Origin: Actinomycetota bacterium
GTDB lineage: Bacteria > Actinomycetota > AC-67
Direction of reading: 5' to 3'
Assembly (NCBI GenBank): GCA_041658565.1
Contig: JBAZZY010000032.1
Coordinates: 1-26,819, forward strand
DNA length: 26,819 nucleotides
Shown: one piece after another, positions 1 through 7,308 of the stretch
How the letters are laid out: each line of letters opens with the position of its first letter
Position numbering within the stretch: position 1 is the stretch's first letter
The notes under the pieces: model-generated
What the model saw: the letters and a program-made list of their open reading frames with translations, nothing else
Told to the model about the DNA's origin: nothing
Database searches by the model: none
Made by a program: the position numbers and the translations under genes

Positions 1-618
1 GTTGCGCTGGCGACCGAGGCCGGACCGCTTTTGGTCGGGCCCGACAACGGTCTGCTGTGGCCCGCGGCCACCGTGCTCGGTGGTCTGACCGAAGCTTTTG
101 TCATCGAGAACGAGGATCTGTTCTTGTCGGGGCGCAGCCGGACGTTTCACGGCCGGGACATCTTTGCTCCGGTCGCCGCGCGTCTGGCGCTGGGGATGCC
201 GCTCGCAGATGTCGGGCGTGCGATTCCGCTGGATCAGGTCGTTGTGCTCGAAACGCCGATGGCTCGCGTGGACGACGATCACATTCATTCGCGGGTCGCG
301 CAGATCGATCACTTTGGGAACCTCCAACTCAACGTCCACCAGTTCGACCTCGAGGGGATCGGCATCATGCTGGGGGACGCGGTCGAAGTGAGGATCGGCG
401 GACGCACGTTCAACGCGCTATACGGCCAGGCGTTCTCCGACGTGGCGCACGGGAGACTGGTGCTCGTAGAGGATTCTCACAGGTGGATCGGGCTTGCGAT
501 TAATCGCGGGAATGCCCGGGACACGCTGGAGGCTCGACGCGGCGACGCGGTCATCGTCGCGCGAGTGCAGGTCGACGCGACGCCGGCGCCCCCCGCATGG
601 GCTCCTCCCGTTGGTTGA
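1..618 (+). CDS. SAM hydroxide adenosyltransferase (DUF62 family), 5' truncated
   Basis: The reading frame is open from the first base and ends at TGA 616-618, so the window holds only the C-terminal 205 residues. The motifs GPDNGLL near the start, TFHGRDIFAPVAA in the middle and the IDHFGNLQLN segment are hallmarks of the S-adenosyl-L-methionine hydrolase / SAM-dependent halogenase superfamily (formerly DUF62). Most bacterial members split SAM to adenosine and methionine using a water-derived hydroxide; a few are fluorinases or chlorinases. Family proteins are about 260-290 residues, so roughly 60-80 N-terminal residues lie upstream of the window. The C-terminal beta-barrel region is present and the tail is Pro/Ala rich. 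Halogenase activity cannot be judged without the N-terminal half; hydrolase is the default call. Confidence 0.88.
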   Translation, partial: VALATEAGPLLVGPDNGLLWPAATVLGGLTEAFVIENEDLFLSGRSRTFHGRDIFAPVAARLALGMPLADVGRAIPLDQVVVLETPMARVDDDHIHSRVAQIDHFGNLQLNVHQFDLEGIGIMLGDAVEVRIGGRTFNALYGQAFSDVAHGRLVLVEDSHRWIGLAINRGNARDTLEARRGDAVIVARVQVDATPAPPAWAPPVG

Positions 619-643
619 ACCCCTTACCGGTCGCGCATATCCT
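615..643 (+). promoter_or_regulatory. Candidate sigma-70-type promoter overlapping the upstream stop codon
   Basis: TTGAAC (615-620) and TATCCT (638-643) are separated by 17 bases and lie about 28 bases before the GTG start at 671. The -35 overlaps the stop codon of the preceding gene. Each hexamer matches the consensus at four of six positions, so this is plausible but unproven. Confidence 0.4.
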
Positions 644-670
644 GGCGATGGTCGTCGTGGAGGCAGTCCT

Positions 671-1729
671 GTGGCAAAACAGCGGGTCTTGATCACCGGT
701 ATCTCACGTCACCTGGGCGGACGTCTCGCCCAACGCCTGGAGCAAGACCCTGACGTTGGAGATATCTACGGCGTCGACTTCGATCCCCCGAGTCACGAAC
801 TGAACCGAACGGAGTTCGTGCGGGCCGACATCCGCAACCCGCTCATCGTGAAGGTGCTGCAGGCGACCGAGGTGGACACGGTCGTGCATGCGGCGGTGAT
901 CGCGACGCCCGGAGGTGCCGGCGGGCGCGCGCAGATGAAAGAGATCAACGTCATCGGCACGATGCAGTTGTTGGCCGCATGCCAGAAGGCCGAGAAGCTT
1001 CGCAAGGTCGTCATGAAGTCCACCACAACCGTCTACGGCAGTGAACCTACCGACCCGGCCGTGTTCACCGAAGACATGGGGCCGCAGTCGCAGCCCAAGA
1101 CCGGCTACGCCAAAGACGCCTGGGAAGTCGAGAACTACGCGCGCAGCTTCGGGCGGCGTCGCCCTGATGTGGCGCTCACGCTACTGCGCTTCGCGAACTT
1201 CATTGGTCCGAGGATTCAGACTCCGCTTACGAGGTACCTTTCGTTGCCGATCGTTCCGACCGCTTTTGGATACGACCCGCGCATGCAGTTGATTCATGAA
1301 GACGACGCGGTGGAGGTCCTGTATCGGGCGGTTCGAGAGGACCACCCGGGGACCTTCAATGCCGCCGGCGATGGAGTCGTGTACTTGTCGCAACTGATCC
1401 GCATGGGCGGCAAGGTTCCCGCACCTATCATGACTCCTTTTTTTGGCGTGACATCCTCGCTTGTGCGGCGAACGGGACTTGTCGACTTCTCCCCGGAGCA
1501 GATCGGGTTCCTCCTCTACGGCAGAGTGGGGGACACCGAGCGTTTGAAGACACAGTTCGGGTACACGCCGAAGTTCACGACGAAGGAAGCCGTGCGCGAC
1601 TTTCTCGCAACTCGCAAGCTCCCAAAGGTCTTCTCAGAGCTGCAGGCTGAGCAGTGGGAGAGGGAGCTGTATGCGTTCCTCGCGCGCCGGCGACGCCAGA
1701 GTCGCGTGCAGGCCTTGGAGGGGAATTGA
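671..1729 (+). CDS. NAD-dependent epimerase/dehydratase (atypical SDR), GalE2/Rv0501-like
   Basis: A 352-residue extended-SDR protein. The N-terminal nucleotide-binding segment VLITGISRHLGG (residues 7-17) and the VVHAA motif near 71-75 mark a Rossmann fold. KSTTTVYG (116-123) supplies the usual catalytic Ser/Thr strand. The expected YxxxK is replaced by Y146-A-K-D-A, with the lysine at +2 instead of +4, so the standard SDR proton relay is altered. GTG at 671 is chosen because GGAGG (659-663) lies seven bases upstream and the glycine motif starts at once; a longer open frame back to 494 would overlap the previous gene and adds non-conserved sequence. It overlaps the acyltransferase start (TGATG), so the two are translationally coupled, as I recall for Rv0501-Rv0502. 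The substrate is unknown; a nucleotide sugar is only a family-level guess. Confidence 0.85.
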   Translation: MAKQRVLITGISRHLGGRLAQRLEQDPDVGDIYGVDFDPPSHELNRTEFVRADIRNPLIVKVLQATEVDTVVHAAVIATPGGAGGRAQMKEINVIGTMQLLAACQKAEKLRKVVMKSTTTVYGSEPTDPAVFTEDMGPQSQPKTGYAKDAWEVENYARSFGRRRPDVALTLLRFANFIGPRIQTPLTRYLSLPIVPTAFGYDPRMQLIHEDDAVEVLYRAVREDHPGTFNAAGDGVVYLSQLIRMGGKVPAPIMTPFFGVTSSLVRRTGLVDFSPEQIGFLLYGRVGDTERLKTQFGYTPKFTTKEAVRDFLATRKLPKVFSELQAEQWERELYAFLARRRRQSRVQALEGN

Positions 1730-2733
1730 TGGGTGACGCTGAAGTGATCAGGATGGAGCGCCATCGCGCCGAGCGCGGTCCGGCGTCGGCCGCCGGTCGT
1801 TGCGGCGCGAGAACTACCGAAGGGCGCCTGTGCCGGAACCGCGCGCGTCCGTCCGGGTACTGCGCGCGGCACGAGGAGGTCACGGCTTCCGCCGAGCCCT
1901 CCGCCTTCGAGGCGGATCTCGAGCGCGTTTTGGCGTTTCTCCGCCGCAGGCTAACCGGCGACTACCCCATCGACGATTTCGGATTCGATCGGGATCTGAC
2001 CGAGAACGTTCTCATGCCGATGTTGCGACCGCTGTACGAGCGGTGGTGGCGCATCGAGCAGCGCGGAGTTGAGAACATCCCGACTGCGGGACCCGCGCTG
2101 CTGGTGGCGAACCACTCGGGGACGCTCCCGCTGGACGCACTGATGATGCGCCTCGGCGTTTTTGATGCGACGGGGAGGCACTGCAGGCTGCTCGCTGCCG
2201 ACTTTCCTTTCCGGTTGCCGTTCGTCGGGCAGTTGGCCCGCAAGAGTGGAAATACACTGGCCTGCAACGAGGACGCGACGCGCTTACTGAAGGGCGGCGA
2301 GTTGGTCGGCGTATTTCCTGAGGGCTACAAGGGCGTCGGCAAGCTATTTCGCGATCGCTACAAGCTGCAGCGGTTTGGGCGCGGGGGGTTCGTTGAGGTC
2401 GCGCTGAAGACGGGGGCTCCGATCGTCCCGGTAGCCATCGTCGGAGCCGAGGAGATCTACCCGTTGCTGCATAACGTGAAGCCTTTGGCTCGCTTGCTCG
2501 GGTTCCCGTATTTCCCGGTGACGCCGACATTCCCCTTGCTCGGCCCGCTTGGGCTGATCCCGCTGCCGTCTAAGTGGACCATGGTGTTCGGGGAGCCGAT
2601 CGAGACCGAGGGTTTGACGGCCGCGGCCGCGAGTGACCCGATGTTCGTGTTCAACTTGACTGATCAGGTCCGCGAGTCGATTCAGCAGTCGCTCTATCGC
2701 ACCTTGATGTCGCGACGAGGCGTCTTCGCCTGA
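1729..2733 (+). CDS. PlsC-like lysophospholipid acyltransferase with N-terminal Cys/His knuckle
   Basis: A 334-residue protein starting at the ATG that overlaps the upstream TGA. Residues about 100-320 form a 1-acyl-glycerol-3-phosphate acyltransferase-type domain. NHSGTLPLD (128-136) holds His129 and Asp136 with HX6D spacing, a variant of the canonical HX4D found in a subfamily of bacterial acyltransferases. GVFPEG (194-199) is the phosphate-binding block III, and PIVPVAIVGAEE is block IV. The protein probably acylates a membrane lipid at the cytoplasmic face. Before this domain lies a compact motif, C25-x9-C35-x9-C45-x2-H48, in a TxxGxxCxN context, which looks like a small zinc-binding knuckle and is not part of the acyltransferase fold. 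It is coupled to the preceding epimerase and is the last gene before a strong terminator. Confidence 0.85.
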   Translation: MGDAEVIRMERHRAERGPASAAGRCGARTTEGRLCRNRARPSGYCARHEEVTASAEPSAFEADLERVLAFLRRRLTGDYPIDDFGFDRDLTENVLMPMLRPLYERWWRIEQRGVENIPTAGPALLVANHSGTLPLDALMMRLGVFDATGRHCRLLAADFPFRLPFVGQLARKSGNTLACNEDATRLLKGGELVGVFPEGYKGVGKLFRDRYKLQRFGRGGFVEVALKTGAPIVPVAIVGAEEIYPLLHNVKPLARLLGFPYFPVTPTFPLLGPLGLIPLPSKWTMVFGEPIETEGLTAAAASDPMFVFNLTDQVRESIQQSLYRTLMSRRGVFA

Positions 2734-2742
2734 GGCGCTGCG

Positions 2743-2786
2743 GCGCAACGTAAAAGGCGGCCGATCGGCCGCCTTTTACGTTGCGC
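2743..2786. terminator. Bidirectional intrinsic terminator, 44-bp perfect palindrome
   Basis: A perfect inverted repeat with 22-base arms, centred between 2764 and 2765. The GC-rich core ends in CCTTTTAC on one strand and the same on the other, so each strand reads as a hairpin followed by a short U-run. It sits 9 bases after the plus-strand acyltransferase stop and 5 bases before the minus-strand secreted-protein stop, the right place to end both converging transcripts. Confidence 0.9.
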
Positions 2787-2791
2787 TTCGG

Positions 2792-4453
2792 TTATCGACT
2801 GAGAACGAACCGCCGCACGAGCAGCGCCGCACCCAGCAGCAGGAACGCCGCGAAGATCGGAGTGCCGACGCCGGTTACCGCGTTGAAGCCCTGGACGAGG
2901 ACGCCCTGGCCCACGGCGGAGTATGCGGTCGGCAGGTCCACCTGCAGCGAGATGCCGGTGCTCACGAAGTCCGCATCGTCGAGCTGCGGGACGTTTGAGC
3001 CCGGGACCGTCTTGGCGTTCTGCAGCAGCGGGATCTTCGGTTCGACTGTGATGCGCAGGGTGTCGGACTGGGCGCTTGCACCGTAGCCGACTCCCACGGC
3101 CGCCAGCACCGAGGAGATGTCTCCGCTATCGGTCTTGGCGATGGCGGCTTCCAATTCGGAGTTGTGCGCGCGCGTGACGAGGTCGCCGCCCTTGATCCGC
3201 TCGATCTTGACGCCGGCGATCTTGTCGAGCAGCGTCGCCGTCGCCACGAGGTCGTTGAGGCCGGCTTCCAGACCCGCCGGAACTTCCGTTCCCAGTTGCT
3301 GGACGATCGGGGCAAGCCCGGCGTAGTTGAGCAACTCGGTTCCGTTGACACCGATCAGGCCGCCGATGTGCATGTCGCTGATCTTCATGCTGGACTGTGC
3401 GTACAGCGGAAGGTCGTTGATCAACTTCGCCAGGTCTGTCCCCTGCTGGTTACGCAGGGAGGCGGTGACAACCGAGTTGCCTGCGACCTCTGCAGCCTTA
3501 ACATTCTTGACTTTCGGGAACAGGCTCTTGCTCCCGTACGCCTCTGCCCGCGCAAGCACGGAACCGATCGAGATCCAGTCGCCGAAGATGCCGAGATCCA
3601 CGATCTTGGACTCCGACAGCGAGCGAACTACATCCTGTCCCTTAACCGTGCTCGTTGCGATATTGGCGTTTCCGCCGAGGACCGTCAGGTCGAGCAGGCT
3701 GACCTTGGTCGGGTCGGGCAGGGGCTTGAGCGTGCCGAGCTGGATGATGTCGGTAACCTCGGGCACGCTGCCTTCGACCTGGGCGATGATGGGGTTGATG
3801 ACAGGCAGGATCTGTTCATTGACCGCCGTCGTGAGCGCCGCGAGTCCTTCTCCAACTGCCGCAAGTTCGCCGCCGGCGCCGATGAGCGAGCCGAGGTCCA
3901 GCCGGACGCGAACGAGGTCGGTGGTGTTCTGCGTGTCGCCAGGCTTGGTTGCGGAGGATGCCCCTGCCAACTCGATCAGGCCGAGGTTGTGATCCGCGCC
4001 CGCGAGCGGGAGGCTGAGAGCGGCGACGGAATCACCGCCGGTGCACGTAGTGCCCGCGCAGCGGCTCGAGACCGACTTGGTCAGCGTGTCGCTGAGGGTC
4101 TTGTCGACCGAAGGCTCTAGGCCCGAGAGGCTCGTCGCCAGCACGGTCGCGTACCCGGAGGATTCCTTCGGGGAGATCTGACCGTGGTTCAGCGACACGA
4201 CCTGGTCGAACGTGATTGCCGGGCGGTCGATCGGGAACGAAGATGCGTCCACGCCGAGTTTGCCCAGCGCCGCCTTCAGGGCGTCGGTGGACGGAAGCGT
4301 AAGACGAATACGCACAGCTTGCGCGTTCGCCTCTGCTGCGAGGGGCTTGGCTTCGACGCCGGCGCCGAAGGCCCCTCCACCGGTGAGCGCCGTAACTGCG
4401 AGCGCGAGCATTGTCACGATCGCCGCACGACCAAAGATGTGGTTCTTGCTCAT
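2792..4453 (-). CDS. Secreted, C-terminally membrane-anchored protein of unknown function
   Basis: A 553-residue protein that I do not recognise. The ATG at 4453 follows AGGAGGG at good spacing and opens a classical signal peptide: basic start, hydrophobic core around residues 10-30, small residues, then Ala-rich sequence. The C-terminus has a hydrophobic helix of about 20 residues (AAFLLLGAALLV) followed by RR and a short basic tail, the layout of a cell-surface anchor, but no LPXTG is visible; TGVGTP precedes the helix. The body is rich in Leu, Ala, Ser, Gly and Thr with alternating short helices and strands, and has one close Cys pair (SRCAGTTC) that could form a disulfide. It is likely displayed on the outer face of the membrane. 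It lies downstream of the sigma/anti-sigma pair on the same strand but after a 293-base gap, so it may have its own promoter and be a target of that sigma factor. Confidence 0.7.
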   Translation of the reverse strand: MSKNHIFGRAAIVTMLALAVTALTGGGAFGAGVEAKPLAAEANAQAVRIRLTLPSTDALKAALGKLGVDASSFPIDRPAITFDQVVSLNHGQISPKESSGYATVLATSLSGLEPSVDKTLSDTLTKSVSSRCAGTTCTGGDSVAALSLPLAGADHNLGLIELAGASSATKPGDTQNTTDLVRVRLDLGSLIGAGGELAAVGEGLAALTTAVNEQILPVINPIIAQVEGSVPEVTDIIQLGTLKPLPDPTKVSLLDLTVLGGNANIATSTVKGQDVVRSLSESKIVDLGIFGDWISIGSVLARAEAYGSKSLFPKVKNVKAAEVAGNSVVTASLRNQQGTDLAKLINDLPLYAQSSMKISDMHIGGLIGVNGTELLNYAGLAPIVQQLGTEVPAGLEAGLNDLVATATLLDKIAGVKIERIKGGDLVTRAHNSELEAAIAKTDSGDISSVLAAVGVGYGASAQSDTLRITVEPKIPLLQNAKTVPGSNVPQLDDADFVSTGISLQVDLPTAYSAVGQGVLVQGFNAVTGVGTPIFAAFLLLGAALLVRRFVLSR

Positions 4454-4746
4454 CTCGTGGCCCTCCTGCTGAGCCTCGATGGTTGGCTCCAGAGTCCGAT
4501 AATTCGAGTGATGGCCCCGTAATACCTCTAAGACAAACGGGAACATCCCTCGTGATGGACCTGGGCCCGATCTCCTCACACGACTAAACGAGCGAGGAGG
4601 AGAACGAGTAACGAGCAGTATGACACTTTTTTTTGTGGTTTTGTACCCCGCGTTTGGAACAAAGGGGATATCCGGCTGACAGAGGGCCCTTGCATCCATC
4701 TACCTGCTGATTCGGCCCGGATCCGCGGCCGTTCGCCGGTGGGCGA
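4454..4746. other. Intergenic region upstream of the secreted-protein gene
   Basis: This gap separates the anti-sigma gene end (4747) from the secreted-protein start (4453). It contains the AGGAGGG ribosome site of the latter and an A8/T8 tract at 4627-4634. No hairpin precedes the tract on either strand, so I do not call it a terminator. Open frames running through it look non-coding. It presumably carries the promoter of the secreted-protein gene, but I could not fix -10 and -35 boxes with confidence. Confidence 0.5.
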
Positions 4747-6024
4747 TCAGATCGGGAGAACCGGAAGCGGAGTTGAGGGCAAGAGCGTTGGCAGGACGCT
4801 TGGTAGGACGCTTGGCAGCGGCGTAGGCGAGCCGATTCCTAGGTCGTCGAAGAGGTTGTCGATCAGGTCATTTGCGTCGTCGTCCGCGGAAGTCCCGGGC
4901 ACCTCGGGGAGCAATCCACTGTCGTCCGGTGGTGAGGCAGGACGGGTGGGGGGCGGCTTCTGGGTAGGTTCCGTGTCGCCCGAAGGTTCCGTGCTGGGGG
5001 AGTTCGATGCGGGCCTTGAGGGTTCGATGGAGCAGTCGCATCCGATCCCGCCGTCGGCTGCCGGCGTGCCCAAGGTTCGGTCCGGGAGAGGGTCGGCGGC
5101 GCAAGGACACCCGTCCAGCACAGCTTGCGCGCGCTCGGCGACTCGTTCTGCGAGGGCGAGGGAGTCCCGGGCTGAGGGGCGCGCGCCGGGGGGGATGCGC
5201 TCGATCAGCGCCGACAAGTCTTGCGCTTGCGCTCGGGCGAAGTGGGTGACCTTCTCCAGTGTCGCTATTGGAGCGCCGTGACGGACGGCTGTGACGAGGA
5301 TCGACACGCCTTCGATCGTGACGTCGTCCATGTCGCCGAGGGGCGCGGTGTAGAGATCCTGTTGAGTCGAGCCGCGGTCTGCGAGTTCGGATACCTCCTG
5401 CAACCGGACCCTTGCGAGTCCGAGCAGCTTGAAACCCCTGTCGGCGCCGCGCGAAACCGTGAGCTGCGCGGATTCCCGCGCGCGCTTGACTCCGTACAGG
5501 GCGTCTCCTGGTAGCGAACTCGAGGAGGCTGCAACCGCGGCTCCGCTGCCGGCGAGCATTGCGGCCGATAGGCCGGCAGCCATGACGGTGCGCAGACTCC
5601 GGCGCATGCGCTGGTTTAACGAGGTGCCCCAGTCGGCTGTGCGCGCGCCAACCGAACGCCGCGGCGCGGCCATTGCTACCAAGGTCTGGCGGAGCTGAAA
5701 GCGGAACGCGGGTGCAGGTTCGACCGGCGCCGGTGCTGAGGCTGTGAGCGAGTGAGCGACTCGGACCAGCGGCGCCAGCTCTGGACGAACGGGCTCGGGG
5801 GCGCCTTCCAGCAGCGCGGCGAATGCGTCTTCCTCGCGGGACGCGGCTGCGAGCAATTCGCTGCGAAGCCGCGCCCGGAACCTCGGGCTCGGCTGTGGGA
5901 GCGATGTCGGCGACATCGCCGAGACCAGCTTCACCAGCGAATCGAAGTCCGAAGGTGCGTCCGAGTCAGTGCGCCCCTCCAGGGCTTGCTGGAAGGCGTC
6001 GTCGGCGCGCAGTCGTCTCCTCAT
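4747..6024 (-). CDS. Membrane anti-sigma factor with DUF5667 domain (RsbN-like)
   Basis: A 425-residue protein immediately downstream of the ECF sigma gene (80-base gap). Residues 9-61 and 66-118 are two copies of the same module: DAF...LLEG, then an L-V-x-(L/V) helix, a Pro-rich turn and FRxxLRxxLL. This corresponds to the short cytoplasmic sigma-binding segment of RsbN-type proteins, here duplicated. One transmembrane helix spans about 144-166. It is followed by SSLPGDALYGVKRARE (169-184), the signature start of the DUF5667 extracytoplasmic domain, which runs to about 280. The C-terminal 130 residues are Pro/Ser/Thr rich and end in LPS/LPT-type repeats, probably a wall-spanning stalk. Expected role: hold the sigma factor at the membrane until an envelope signal arrives. 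The ATG at 6024 is preceded by GGGGTAAG. Confidence 0.82.
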   Translation of the reverse strand: MRRRLRADDAFQQALEGRTDSDAPSDFDSLVKLVSAMSPTSLPQPSPRFRARLRSELLAAASREEDAFAALLEGAPEPVRPELAPLVRVAHSLTASAPAPVEPAPAFRFQLRQTLVAMAAPRRSVGARTADWGTSLNQRMRRSLRTVMAAGLSAAMLAGSGAAVAASSSSLPGDALYGVKRARESAQLTVSRGADRGFKLLGLARVRLQEVSELADRGSTQQDLYTAPLGDMDDVTIEGVSILVTAVRHGAPIATLEKVTHFARAQAQDLSALIERIPPGARPSARDSLALAERVAERAQAVLDGCPCAADPLPDRTLGTPAADGGIGCDCSIEPSRPASNSPSTEPSGDTEPTQKPPPTRPASPPDDSGLLPEVPGTSADDDANDLIDNLFDDLGIGSPTPLPSVLPSVLPTLLPSTPLPVLPI

Positions 6025-6104
6025 GGTCTTACCCCGGACAACGAAGCAACGTCCGGTTTGGTGACGAGAGTCCGACGGGTGGTTTTTCGGGTGATTCGAA
6101 CTGA

Positions 6105-6710
6105 CTAGCCATCGTCCACGACCACCAGCTTGTAGAGGGCCTTGACCGCTCGGTACTGCAGCGCCTTGATGGCGCCGTCGGTCTTGTCCATGGCCGCTGC
6201 GGTCTCGGCGACGGAGTATCCCTGCAGGAAGCGCCAGTAGATGACTTCCTGCTGTTCGGTCCCCAACTGCTGGATGGCGCGGTAAAGATCGGCTTGGGAG
6301 ACGCGTGATAGCGCCTGGTCCTCAGGATCGACCACGCCTTCGCGTGATCCCTCTCCGGGGTCGGGGCCCACAACCTCCAGGCGGAAGCGCCCGGACTTGA
6401 AGTGGTCGAGCACTAAGTTGCGGGCGATCGTGACCAGCCACGCGCCGATGTCGCGTCCCTGCCACGTGAATCCCTTGATCTTGCGGAGTGCGCGAACGAA
6501 GACTTCGGACGTGATGTCCTCGGCAAGAGCGACGTCGCCCGACACGCGGTACAGGACGAACCGATAGACGCGATCGACGTAACGATCGTAGAGGTCGGCG
6601 AACGCCTCTGGGTCGCCCTCGCGGGCGCGGTCGACTACGGCAACGACGTCGTCGTCACCGGCGGGGCCCTCGGAGGGCGTTAGTTCGGCGTGTGCTTGGG
6701 TGATTGCCAT
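6105..6710 (-). CDS. ECF RNA polymerase sigma factor, BldN-like
   Basis: A 201-residue sigma-70 family extracytoplasmic-function sigma factor. The region-2 domain includes DRAREGDPEAFADLYDRY, the AEDITSEVFVRAL helix and GAWLVTIARNLVLDHF (the region 2.4 DNA-melting and -10 reading helix). Region 4 contains LGTEQQEVIYWRFLQGYS followed by a helix-turn-helix with VAETAAAMDKTDGAIKALQ. Family resemblance and the DUF5667 anti-sigma partner next door point to the BldN/RsbN class, which in Streptomyces controls developmental surface proteins. The start is uncertain. ATG 6710 is used here, but GTG 6782 adds 24 residues, is in frame and overlaps the stop of an upstream short ORF as GTGA, so coupling to that ORF would favour the longer form. 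Confidence 0.88.
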   Translation of the reverse strand: MAITQAHAELTPSEGPAGDDDVVAVVDRAREGDPEAFADLYDRYVDRVYRFVLYRVSGDVALAEDITSEVFVRALRKIKGFTWQGRDIGAWLVTIARNLVLDHFKSGRFRLEVVGPDPGEGSREGVVDPEDQALSRVSQADLYRAIQQLGTEQQEVIYWRFLQGYSVAETAAAMDKTDGAIKALQYRAVKALYKLVVVDDG

Positions 6711-6778
6711 GTTCCCAGTGAGGTATCGGCCCGAGGAGAGGTTCGGTTGATCTCGCGCACCCGGTCCGTGTGAGGTTT

Positions 6779-6865
6779 TCACCGTTTGACGAAGAGTTGA
6801 ATCACGACGCTGACAACAAGCGCCGCCAGGATGACGGTAAGGAGCAGTGCCGTGCCTTTCCGCAT
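6779..6865 (-). CDS. Short single-pass membrane peptide upstream of the sigma factor
   Basis: A 28-residue ORF. It starts with MRKG, has an uninterrupted hydrophobic stretch of about 20 residues (Leu/Val/Ile/Ala rich) and ends FVKR before TGA 6779-6781, giving a positively charged residue cluster at both ends. A purine-rich stretch (GGAAGGACAGAGAG) precedes the ATG. Its TGA overlaps a GTG in frame with the sigma gene (GTGA), a common sign of translational coupling. Most third codon positions are G or C, as in the neighbours. I do not know the family. It could be a membrane regulator or sensor peptide for the sigma/anti-sigma pair, or simply a coupled leader. A chance ORF is possible at this length. 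Confidence 0.5.
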   Translation of the reverse strand: MRKGTALLLTVILAALVVSVVIQLFVKR

Positions 6866-7308
6866 GGAACTCTCTGTCCTTCCGCCGGGAGGGGGTTGTC
6901 GATGATGTTCAGGATATTGGTGACGATCTGCCGGGTAAAGGCGAGCACGGCCGCCGGCGCGGGGGTGCTCGCATATGACTCGAGACGTTACGGATCTCCT
7001 TGGCGGGCGAGGGAATTCGGTACTTCGCGTACATTCGGTCGCGAGGGAATCGCTCCCGCAGGTAACTTCTTCGTCTCGGCGTAGTTATACCGACTGAGGA
7101 ACTCGCCGAGAGAATGGTGAGGAGTCACGCCGAATCAAAGTGTTGTGGTCCGAGGCATGAAGCCCCAGCGGGGCGAGGGATGAAGGATCTGGCAACTGCG
7201 TGAGCCTCTTGAAGACAGAGGGTGATCAGGCTTCCGAAGCGGCGATCATCGACATTGAAGGGCGAGCACTCCAGTGCTCGCCCTTCGAAGTTGTGGGATG
7301 TTCGGCCG
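6866..7308. other. Intergenic region between the response regulator and the sigma operon
   Basis: This 443-base stretch has no convincing long gene. It should contain the promoter of the minus-strand peptide-sigma-anti-sigma operon; TATAAC on the minus strand (7089-7084) is a possible -10 without a good -35. A 10-base direct repeat gcgagggaat occurs at 7007-7016 and 7041-7050. A short hairpin (GCCCC-agc-GGGGC, 7162-7174) is flanked by ATGAAG on both sides. A 29-codon plus-strand ORF (7114-7203) with a GAGGAA upstream runs through that hairpin; I cannot tell whether it is translated. The terminator at 7257-7286 is listed separately. Confidence 0.45.
7257..7286 (-). terminator. Probable intrinsic terminator of the response regulator gene
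   Basis: A perfect 14-base inverted repeat (7257-7270 with 7273-7286, two-base centre CC) lies 23 bases past the response-regulator stop on the minus strand. The stem is GC rich. The downstream tract on the minus strand is not strongly T rich, so termination efficiency is uncertain. Confidence 0.6.

Noticed and set aside
494..670. N-terminal extension of the SDR epimerase
   Set aside because: It overlaps the preceding hydrolase gene, reads as Arg-rich off-frame sequence and is bypassed by GTG 671, which has a GGAGG site right upstream.
3164..4120. 318-codon plus-strand frame inside the secreted-protein gene
   Set aside because: The minus-strand protein has a signal peptide, ribosome site and anchor; the plus frame shows no recognisable motif and an Arg/Asp/Val-rich shadow composition.
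4627..4634. T8 tract as a plus-strand terminator
   Set aside because: No GC-rich hairpin precedes it and no plus-strand gene ends nearby.
7087..7256. Possible transposon (IS605/TnpB-like) remnant or known riboswitch
   Set aside because: The hairpin with flanking repeats is suggestive, but no transposase sequence, terminal repeat or known aptamer consensus could be matched.
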